From positions 62,001 through 126,000 of the forward strand of contig CALWVS010000003.1 in NCBI GenBank assembly GCA_944385095.1: DNA of 64,000 nt, in the 5' to 3' direction. This DNA comes from an uncultured Oscillospiraceae bacterium (lineage in GTDB: Bacteria; Bacillota; Clostridia; Oscillospirales; Oscillospiraceae). The notes below the pieces were generated by a model, which was not told where the DNA came from, searched no databases, and was given only the letters and a program-made list of their open reading frames with translations. The position numbers and the translations under genes are program-made. Of this stretch, positions 33,814 to 41,066 are shown piece after piece; positions within the stretch are counted from its first letter, which is position 1; each line of letters starts with the position of its first letter.

Positions 33814-34728
33814 ATGTCCTTTGGAGGAGATGTAAAATATGAGCTGTGCCGCCAGCCTGTCAACCACCGGAATCTGGCACAGGCAGAGGTTTATGGAATA
33901 TTGCTCTATTGCAATACCTTTACAGAACAGGAAATTAAAATTGTCACAGAACATGAGGGCTTTGCCCAGCGTCTGCCCATTTTGATAAAGAAGGCATTCA
34001 AATTTGGCTTTGACACAGTACCAGATCGAGAGGGGAAATATATTTTCACCATTCACAATCCCCAAAAGCTGGCACAAATTCGCCAGAGCTATGGAATTGA
34101 TGGTGGAGCAGTGGCGTTGCATATCAATTTTGGCGTGTTAGAGGAGACAGAAAGCAGGATGGCTTTTTTCAGAGGGGCATTTTTGGCAGGTGGCTCTGTA
34201 ACGGACCCCAAAAAAGGATATCATCTGGAACTGGCAACCTCACACCACAGTGTCAGCCGAGAGATGCTGGCACTGATGCGAGATACAGAATTTACCCCAA
34301 AAGATGCAAACCGAAAGGGAAATGCAGTGATTTATTTTAAGCAGAGCGAGTGTATTGAGGATTTCCTCACCGCCATAGGTGCGCCTATATCTGCCATGGA
34401 TATTATGACAGCCAAGCTGGAAAAGGATTTGCGTGGCAGTGTCAACCGCCGTGTCAACTGTGATGCAGCCAATTTGGATAAAGTGGTAGAGGCGGCACAG
34501 GTTCAGATTGAGGCCATAAAAAAACTGGAGGAGGCAGGGCAGTTGGAAATTCTGCCTGAAAAATTACAGGAGACAGCCAGACTGAGACGGGCGCACCCCT
34601 CTGATACACTGGCGCAGCTGGCGGAGCAGTGTGACCCACCAGTAACAAAATCTGCACTGAATCACCGTCTGAGAAAGCTGGTGGAGCTAGCTGGAAAGTT
34701 GGAGGAAATTTGTGAAGCAGTCACATAA
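33814..34728 (+). CDS. whiA: WhiA-family DNA-binding protein
   Basis: 304 aa. N-terminal tandem LAGLIDADG-like domains (ARG-like FFRGAFLAGGSVTDPKKGYHLE near residue 110) are followed by the C-terminal HTH (HPSDTLAQLAEQCDPPVTKSALNHRLRKL, near 260). WhiA acts in sporulation septation in actinobacteria and in cell division and nutrient-linked control in Firmicutes. The ATG at 33814 follows GGAG; GTG at 33805 would overlap yvcK by 4 nt and is the alternative. The end overlaps vanZ by 17 nt. Confidence 0.95.
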   Translation: MSFGGDVKYELCRQPVNHRNLAQAEVYGILLYCNTFTEQEIKIVTEHEGFAQRLPILIKKAFKFGFDTVPDREGKYIFTIHNPQKLAQIRQSYGIDGGAVALHINFGVLEETESRMAFFRGAFLAGGSVTDPKKGYHLELATSHHSVSREMLALMRDTEFTPKDANRKGNAVIYFKQSECIEDFLTAIGAPISAMDIMTAKLEKDLRGSVNRRVNCDAANLDKVVEAAQVQIEAIKKLEEAGQLEILPEKLQETARLRRAHPSDTLAQLAEQCDPPVTKSALNHRLRKLVELAGKLEEICEAVT

Positions 34729-35350
34729 GACGGGTTTGTTCCCTTTCTTTTGCTACATCATGGTGTTCTGTCTAAATCTTGGGTGGCTGTGGATGAAAGA
34801 CAGATGGTCCCTTTCCATGCAGATGGCAATTCCTGTGTTGAGTTTTCTGCTGGGTGGGCTTGGTGTGTGGTGGAGGACTCAGGGTGACGCCAATATAGAG
34901 ACGACTTCCTATGTGAGAAAAGCCCTGTGGGTGTTTACATTGTACTATATGGCAATTTTGTCTGTGCTGCTTTTTTTTGGTGGATTGTTTCATTTAGATC
35001 GGGGTTGGGGTGGTAGTGTCAACCTAGTGCCATTCCATACCATCCACAACTATATTCGGTTTTATCGCAACACGGGCAGTATGGTCAGTGTGTTTAATTT
35101 GGTTGGAAATATTGTCATTACCATTCCATTGGGGATGTTGCTGCCACTGCTCTGGAAACGGCTGAGACACTGGTTTCTTGCCATCCCCATTTTGGCGTTT
35201 TTTTGTGTGGGGGTGGAATACCTCCAGTGGCTGACTGCCACAGGAACGGCAGATATAGATGATTCTATCTTGAATTTTGTGGGGGGCTGTGTGGGCTATG
35301 GTCTGACACGGCTGGGGCAAATGATTTGGAATTGGAGAAAACGGAGGTGA
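34712..35350 (+). CDS. VanZ-family membrane protein
   Basis: 212 aa with about five membrane segments and the VanZ motif region NLVPFHTIHNYIRF near residue 108, NLVGNIVITIPLGMLLPLL near 130 and GVEYLQWLTATGTADIDDSILNFVGGCVGY near 168. VanZ proteins give low teicoplanin resistance in one context but most have unknown roles. It starts with GTG inside whiA after GGAGGAAATTT and ends 4 nt before dnaE. Its presence inside this housekeeping cluster looks like operon hitch-hiking. Confidence 0.88.
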   Translation: MKQSHKTGLFPFFCYIMVFCLNLGWLWMKDRWSLSMQMAIPVLSFLLGGLGVWWRTQGDANIETTSYVRKALWVFTLYYMAILSVLLFFGGLFHLDRGWGGSVNLVPFHTIHNYIRFYRNTGSMVSVFNLVGNIVITIPLGMLLPLLWKRLRHWFLAIPILAFFCVGVEYLQWLTATGTADIDDSILNFVGGCVGYGLTRLGQMIWNWRKRR

Positions 35351-35354
35351 GCCT

Positions 35355-38300
35355 ATGGGGTTTGTACACTTACATTTGCATACAGAATTTTCCCTTCTGG
35401 ATGGAGCGTGCCGGATTGACCGCCTGGTGGAGCGGTTGAAAGAGATTGGGCAAAATGCAGTTGCCATTACAGACCACGGAGTGATGTATGGCACCATAGA
35501 TTTTTATAAAGCGTGTAAAAAAGGGGGCATTAAGCCCATTATAGGCTGTGAAGTGTATGTGGCACCCAGAGGGCGCAGCCGATTTCAGAAAGTGCATGAG
35601 TACGATGCAGCCTTTACCCATCTGGTGTTACTGTGTCGCAATGAGAAAGGCTATCAAAACCTTTCCCACCTTGCATCCAAGGCCTTTACAGAGGGGTTTT
35701 ATATTAAGCCCAGAATTGATTTGGATTTACTGCGGGAGCACAGTGAGGGATTGATTGCACTTTCTGCCTGTCTGGGTGGTGAAATTCCAAAATTACTGAT
35801 TGCAGACCAATACGAACAGGCGAAACAGATTGCATTGGAGATGCGAGACATTTTTGGGGAAGATGGTTACTATCTGGAATTGCAGGACCACGGCATTGCA
35901 GTGCAAAAGAAAGTGAACCTGGGGCTGATTCGTATCCATGAGGAGACAGGGATTCCTCTGGTGGCAACCAATGATGCCCACTATCTGCGCAGAGAGGATG
36001 CCAAGATGCAGGATATTCTGATGTGTATCCAGACAGGGCGCACCTTAGAGGACACCAACCGCATGAAGTTTGAGACTTCGGAATTTTATGTCAAGAGCCA
36101 GCAGGAGATGGAGCAGCTCTTTCCCAACTACCCAGAAGCATTGGAAAACACCCAAAAAATAGCAGATTTGTGCCAGGTGGATTTTGAATTTGGAAAGTAC
36201 CACCTGCCCCATTTCCAGTTACCAGAGGGGTGGGAAGATGGGGACGCTTATTTTGAACATCTATGTAAGCAGGGCTTTGCAAGCCGCTATCCTTCCCAAC
36301 CCCAGGAGTATCTGGAGCAACTTCATTATGAAATAGACATGATTCGACAGATGGGGTTTGTGGACTACTTTTTGATTGTACAGGATTTTGTGAATTATGC
36401 AAAAGAACACAACATTCCGGTAGGACCTGGACGTGGTTCAGCAGCAGGTTCCATTGTGGCATACTGTCTGAGAATTACAGACATTGACCCAATGCAGTAT
36501 TCCCTCTATTTTGAACGGTTCCTGAATCCAGAGCGTGTCACCATGCCGGATATTGATATTGATTTCTGTATCCGCAGGCGGCAGGATGTGATTGACTATG
36601 TGGCACAGAAATACGGTTCCGACCACATCGCCCAGATTATCACCTTTGGCACCATGGCGGCAAGAGCTGCGGTGCGAGATGTAGGTCGGGTGATGGGGAT
36701 TCCTTACGCAGAGGTAGATGCCATTGCAAAACTGGTGCCCACAGGTCCTCAAGTAAAGAGTATCAAAAAATTTGATTTGATGAAGGCATTGGAAATTTCC
36801 AAGCCCCTCAAAGATATTTATGATGAAAATCCACAGATGCGCCAACTGATTGACACAGCCCATAAAATTGAGGGGATGCCCAGAAACGCCTCTACCCATG
36901 CGGCCGGTGTGGTTATCACAAAAAAACCAGTGGAAGAATATGTACCACTGGCAAAAAACGATGATTTGATTGTGACACAGTATGTTATGACCACATTGGA
37001 AGAACTGGGACTGCTGAAAATGGATTTTCTTGGGTTGCGTAACCTGACTGTGTTGGATGATGCCACAAAGCTAATTCAGCGCAGCAATCCAGAATTTTGT
37101 CCAGAATCCATTCCCATTGATGATGAAGCAACCTATCAGATGCTGTCAGAAGGGCGAACCGCAGGGGTATTTCAAATGGAATCCAGTGGGATTACCAGTG
37201 TTTGTACCAGTTTGAAACCGCAGAACATTGAAGATGTCACCGCTATTATTGCCCTGTATCGACCGGGTCCCATGTACTCCATTCCCACCTTTATTACATG
37301 TAAACACAATCCAGAAAAAGTGCAGTACAAGCACCCACTGTTAGAGCCAATCCTGTCCAATACTTACGGATGTATTGTGTATCAGGAACAGGTCCTCCAG
37401 ATTTTCCGACAGCTTGGTGGGTACTCTCTGGGACAGGCTGATATGGTACGCAGAGCCATGTCAAAGAAAAAAGTGGATGATTTGGAGCGGGAGAGAACCG
37501 CATTCCTGTATGGAGATGAGAGCAGAGGAATTTGCGGCTGTGCAGCCAATGGAATTTCAGAATCTGTGGCACAGAGTATCTATGATGAGATTTTCAGCTT
37601 TGCAGAATATGCCTTCAACAGAGCCCATGCAGTGGGGTATTCTCAGATTACATACCGCACAGCATGGTATAAATGCCACTATCCAAGAGAGTATATGGCG
37701 GCATTGCTGACTTCCGTTCTGGATTCCAGCGAAAAGGTGGCAGAGTATATCAGCGAGTGTAAAAGCTGGGGCATTGCACTGCTGCCGCCAGATGTGAATG
37801 AGTCAGAGGCAGATTTCACGGTATCGCCAGAGGGCATCCGTTTTGGATTGGTGGCATTGAAAGGCGTGGGACGCAATGTCATTGAGCATCTTTTGAAGGA
37901 GCGAAACAGCAACGGAAAATTTGTAGATTTTATGGATTTCTGTCAGCGCATGTTGGGGCAGGACTTAAATAAGCGTGTGCTGGAAAGTCTCATCAAAGCA
38001 GGTGCATTTGACCGAATGGGCTATAAACGGGTACAGTTGATGCTGGTTTATGGTCAGGTATTGGACAGCATAGAGAACTACCGCAGGCAGAACATTGAAG
38101 GGCAGTTAGATTTATTTGGTTTGATGGGAGAACAGTCTGGCGGCAGTGCCCTGTCTATGCCTCCCTTGCCAGATGTTCCAGAGTATACCGCACAGGAACG
38201 GATGAGTATGGAGAAGGAAATGACTGGATTGTACCTCACAGGGCATCCTATGGATGCCTATCGAGATGCAGTGCGTATCATAGGGGCTGTACCCATTGCA

Positions 38301-38843
38301 ACCATCCAATCGGAGGCAAAACAGGAGCCGCCTTCTGCCCATTTTGTAGATGGGGCACAGGTGACAGTGGCAGGCATTATTTCCAACCACAAGACCAGAA
38401 GCACCAGAAACAACAGCTTAATGGCGTATGTGACCATAGAAGATGACACAGCATCCATAGAACTCATCTGTTTTTCCAGAGTGCTGAGTGAATGCAGCGG
38501 ATATATACGGGAGAACAACGGTATTTTAGTGACGGGGAAACTGTCTTTGCGAGAGGAAAAAGAACCTCAGATTATGGTGGATTCCATGCGACCACTGGGA
38601 GAATTGGAGACCGCCAGCCAGACAGTCAGCCAAAAACTGTATCTCCGCTTTCCAAACCGGGAAGATCCCAGGGTGCGCAAAGCACAGTTGGTCATTTCCT
38701 TCTTTCCAGGAGATAGTCAGGTGATACTCTATTTTGAAGACTGCAAAAAACGAATTGGAACCCGATGTGCCATTCATCCCGCATTGGTAGAGGATTTAAA
38801 GGAACGGCTGGGTGGAGAAAATGTAGTTGTGAAAGAAGGATAG
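35355..38843 (+). CDS. dnaE: DNA polymerase III alpha subunit
   Basis: 1162 aa DnaE-type C-family polymerase. The PHP domain opens the protein (HLHTEFSLLDGACRIDRL near residue 6, AITDHGVMYG near 38). The palm carries GPGRGSAAGSIVAYCL near 358 and PDIDIDFC near 400 with the catalytic aspartates; the beta-clamp/HhH region follows, and an OB-fold (VTVAGIISNHKTRSTRNNS) lies near 1005. No 3'-5' exonuclease insertion, so it is not PolC. GGAGG precedes the ATG. Frame is intact over its whole length. Confidence 0.97.
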   Translation: MGFVHLHLHTEFSLLDGACRIDRLVERLKEIGQNAVAITDHGVMYGTIDFYKACKKGGIKPIIGCEVYVAPRGRSRFQKVHEYDAAFTHLVLLCRNEKGYQNLSHLASKAFTEGFYIKPRIDLDLLREHSEGLIALSACLGGEIPKLLIADQYEQAKQIALEMRDIFGEDGYYLELQDHGIAVQKKVNLGLIRIHEETGIPLVATNDAHYLRREDAKMQDILMCIQTGRTLEDTNRMKFETSEFYVKSQQEMEQLFPNYPEALENTQKIADLCQVDFEFGKYHLPHFQLPEGWEDGDAYFEHLCKQGFASRYPSQPQEYLEQLHYEIDMIRQMGFVDYFLIVQDFVNYAKEHNIPVGPGRGSAAGSIVAYCLRITDIDPMQYSLYFERFLNPERVTMPDIDIDFCIRRRQDVIDYVAQKYGSDHIAQIITFGTMAARAAVRDVGRVMGIPYAEVDAIAKLVPTGPQVKSIKKFDLMKALEISKPLKDIYDENPQMRQLIDTAHKIEGMPRNASTHAAGVVITKKPVEEYVPLAKNDDLIVTQYVMTTLEELGLLKMDFLGLRNLTVLDDATKLIQRSNPEFCPESIPIDDEATYQMLSEGRTAGVFQMESSGITSVCTSLKPQNIEDVTAIIALYRPGPMYSIPTFITCKHNPEKVQYKHPLLEPILSNTYGCIVYQEQVLQIFRQLGGYSLGQADMVRRAMSKKKVDDLERERTAFLYGDESRGICGCAANGISESVAQSIYDEIFSFAEYAFNRAHAVGYSQITYRTAWYKCHYPREYMAALLTSVLDSSEKVAEYISECKSWGIALLPPDVNESEADFTVSPEGIRFGLVALKGVGRNVIEHLLKERNSNGKFVDFMDFCQRMLGQDLNKRVLESLIKAGAFDRMGYKRVQLMLVYGQVLDSIENYRRQNIEGQLDLFGLMGEQSGGSALSMPPLPDVPEYTAQERMSMEKEMTGLYLTGHPMDAYRDAVRIIGAVPIATIQSEAKQEPPSAHFVDGAQVTVAGIISNHKTRSTRNNSLMAYVTIEDDTASIELICFSRVLSECSGYIRENNGILVTGKLSLREEKEPQIMVDSMRPLGELETASQTVSQKLYLRFPNREDPRVRKAQLVISFFPGDSQVILYFEDCKKRIGTRCAIHPALVEDLKERLGGENVVVKEG

Positions 38844-38864
38844 AAAAGATTCACACTTTCTTCA

Positions 38865-38893
38865 TAGACATTTTCCACCAAAACGGGTACAAT
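38865..38893 (+). promoter_or_regulatory. Promoter of the rhomboid-like gene
   Basis: TAGACA (38865-38870), 17-nt spacer, TACAAT (38888-38893), 75 nt before the start codon. Confidence 0.5.
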
Positions 38894-38967
38894 GCTCCAT
38901 AGACTGTGTTTTGAAAAAAGAACAGACCTGTCAATATTCTGTTACAAAAGGAAAAGGAGGGCTGTCC

Positions 38968-39810
38968 ATGAGAGCCATCTCTCGCTGGCTGGATCGCTTT
39001 TGCTACAATCACCCTAATTTTGGAATACCCAATCTGATGAAACTGATAGTCATCGGAAATGTGATGGTTTACCTGCTGGATATGTTCAGTAGTGGATATG
39101 CTACACTGCTGTTGATGTTCCATCCGTATTATGTACTGCAAGGGCAGGTATGGAGACTGATTACATTTATCTTTGTGCCAACCAACAATGGATTTATTTT
39201 GTGGTTTATCCTGTCCACTCTCTTTTATTACTACATTGGAAATGCGTTGGAGCAGCAATGGGGAACTGCACGATTTACTGTATTTTATGGAATTGGTGTG
39301 GTATTGAATCTTATCATCGGGTTTGTGTTTACCATGTCTGTCAGTATGTACTATGTCAATATGTCTATGTTCTTTTCCTTTGCCACTCTGTATCCCGAGA
39401 TGCAGGTGATGCTATATGGCATTATTCCCATCAAAATCAAGTGGCTTGCATGGCTGGATGCAGCGCTGTTTGCCTATACCATGATATCGGGGATCATCAA
39501 CGGTCAAATTGCAATGGCACTGTTGCCTGTGGTGGCAATTCTAAACTATTTCATTTTCTTCTGGGATGATCTAATGGACCTGTTCCGAAGAGCCAGTGGA
39601 CGAGTTTCACACCACACCAACCACCAGACCATCAATTTCAAAAAAGCACAGAGACAGGTACAGGAGCGAAAAGGTTATTTGCATAAATGTTCTGTATGTG
39701 GAATTACCGATGCAGACAATCCCAATATGGAATTTCGCTACTGTTCCAAATGCAATGGCTACTACTGTTACTGTATGGACCATATCAACAACCATACCCA
39801 TGTACAGTAG
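38968..39810 (+). CDS. Rhomboid-fold membrane protein lacking the catalytic serine motif, with C-terminal zinc ribbon
   Basis: 280 aa with about six membrane helices arranged as in rhomboids (VWRLITFIFVP, LEQQWGTARFTVFYGIG). The GxSG active-site motif is absent; the matching helix reads MYYVNMSMFFSFATLYPEM, and the usual catalytic histidine in the later helix is not evident. This suggests an inactive derlin/iRhom-like member. The C-terminus has C-X2-C ... C-X2-C cysteines (HKCSVCGI and RYCSKCNGYYCYC), a probable zinc ribbon. The ATG at 38968 follows AGGAGG. Function unknown; adaptor or quality-control roles are inference. Confidence 0.75.
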   Translation: MRAISRWLDRFCYNHPNFGIPNLMKLIVIGNVMVYLLDMFSSGYATLLLMFHPYYVLQGQVWRLITFIFVPTNNGFILWFILSTLFYYYIGNALEQQWGTARFTVFYGIGVVLNLIIGFVFTMSVSMYYVNMSMFFSFATLYPEMQVMLYGIIPIKIKWLAWLDAALFAYTMISGIINGQIAMALLPVVAILNYFIFFWDDLMDLFRRASGRVSHHTNHQTINFKKAQRQVQERKGYLHKCSVCGITDADNPNMEFRYCSKCNGYYCYCMDHINNHTHVQ

Positions 39811-39832
39811 TATATCATCCAATATACGCAAA

Positions 39833-39878
39833 GAAATCCCAGTCGAGACAGAGAAAATTTGTCTTGACTGGGATTTTT
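39833..39878. terminator. Bidirectional terminator between convergent genes
   Basis: AAATCCCAGTC pairs with GACTGGGATTT, with an additional inner pairing, and is followed by TTTTTG. It serves the rhomboid-like gene and possibly the leftward reductase gene. Confidence 0.8.
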
Positions 39879-39894
39879 GATAGCATGGAGAAAC

Positions 39895-40833
39895 TTAAAG
39901 TTCCTTTGCCAAAATCTCGTCCTTCTGCTCTAACAGTTCATTGGATAAGAGCAGGGCTTCTGCTTTGTCAAAGCCAATGCGGGTAACAGTGTCTGCAAAA
40001 CGCTCCTTGGGGTTGCCATAGGCACGGAACAGCAGCAGGCATTTTTCTACGATGGAGAGCACTTCCTCTTTTTCTGTAAAGATGACGCTGAGGGGACGTC
40101 CCATAGCGGTGCGCTTACCCCAACGACCGCCGATATAGACACGATAACCGGTCATCTGTGCCTCAATGGCATGGAAGGGGCACTTGGCAATGCAGCGACC
40201 ACATCGGTTACACTGGTTGGGATCAATGACGGCTTTTCCATCCACCACAGTTGCTACATGGACAGGACAGGTCTTTTCACAAATTTTACAGCCCTTGCAT
40301 AAATCAGGATGCACCAGAGGTACACGCTGTCCCACAATACCAACATCATTCAAATCAGGCTTGACACAGTTATTGGGACAGCCACCCACTGCAATTTTGA
40401 ATTTGTGGGGCAGTTTCACAGTGTGATAGCCCTTAAAGAAACGCTCATGGACGGCAAGAGACAGGTCATAGGTATCAATCAGACCATATTGACAGGTGGT
40501 ACCTTTGCAGGATACCACAGGGCGTACCTTTGCCCCAGTGCCACCGGTTTCCAAACCAGCTTCTTCTTTCAAGAAAGTACGCAGTGGCTCAATGTTTTCG
40601 TAGGGGACACCCTGAATTTCCATGGTCAGACGAGTGGTCATGGCAACCTCACCACTGCCAAAGCGTTTGGCAGCTTCAGCCACAACACGGCACTCCTCTG
40701 CGGTAATTTTTCCATTGCGTGTGATGACACGTCCATTGAAGGTATCTGGGGTGCGCTTGTCCCATAGAAAACCCAAAGCCTTTACACGGGTAATATCTGC
40801 CTGAGAAACGGCAGTTTTCTGTTGCTCACTCAT
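39895..40833 (-). CDS. Siroheme/[4Fe-4S] reductase, AsrC-like (nitrite/sulfite reductase family)
   Basis: 312 aa. The half-domain of nitrite/sulfite reductases runs from the N-terminus (GSGEVAMTTRLTMEIQGVP near 60) to the siroheme-cluster ligands, CKGTTC (C-X5-C form) near 113 and GGCPNNC near 153. Two ferredoxin clusters follow: CKGCKICEKTCP near 182 and CNRCGRCIAKCP near 209. This layout fits the catalytic subunit AsrC of anaerobic sulfite reductase, or a related small assimilatory-type enzyme. No AsrA or AsrB genes are nearby, so the electron donor is unclear. It has its own promoter and stands alone. Confidence 0.85.
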   Translation of the reverse strand: MSEQQKTAVSQADITRVKALGFLWDKRTPDTFNGRVITRNGKITAEECRVVAEAAKRFGSGEVAMTTRLTMEIQGVPYENIEPLRTFLKEEAGLETGGTGAKVRPVVSCKGTTCQYGLIDTYDLSLAVHERFFKGYHTVKLPHKFKIAVGGCPNNCVKPDLNDVGIVGQRVPLVHPDLCKGCKICEKTCPVHVATVVDGKAVIDPNQCNRCGRCIAKCPFHAIEAQMTGYRVYIGGRWGKRTAMGRPLSVIFTEKEEVLSIVEKCLLLFRAYGNPKERFADTVTRIGFDKAEALLLSNELLEQKDEILAKEL

Positions 40834-40887
40834 TGGTAAAACCTCCCTAAATTCTGTCCTGTACCGTGTGGATGCGGGACACTGATT

Positions 40888-40927
40888 TCTGAATGAACTT
40901 CTGATGGCATCCTGGAGGGCATTCAGA
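40888..40927 (-). promoter_or_regulatory. Inverted repeat in the 5' leader of the reductase gene
   Basis: TCTGAATG and CATTCAGA form 8-bp arms around a 24-nt loop that itself contains GATGGCATC-like symmetry. It lies in a leader of about 120 nt and could be a regulatory hairpin. No known riboswitch class was recognised. Confidence 0.35.
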
Positions 40928-40959
40928 CAGAGGAGTTGTAATCACTTCCTCTATGTACC

Positions 40960-40989
40960 AGAATAACAGAAAAAAGTGGCATATGTCAA
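40960..40989 (-). promoter_or_regulatory. Promoter of the AsrC-like gene
   Basis: On the minus strand TTGACA (40984-40989), 18-nt spacer, TATTCT (40960-40965). Confidence 0.65.
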
Positions 40990-41066
40990 TGAAAAGTCCA
41001 AGCGAAAAAGAAGGTTCTTTCTCCAATATTTTTACAATATTTTGAAGGAATATCAAGTGAAATTCC

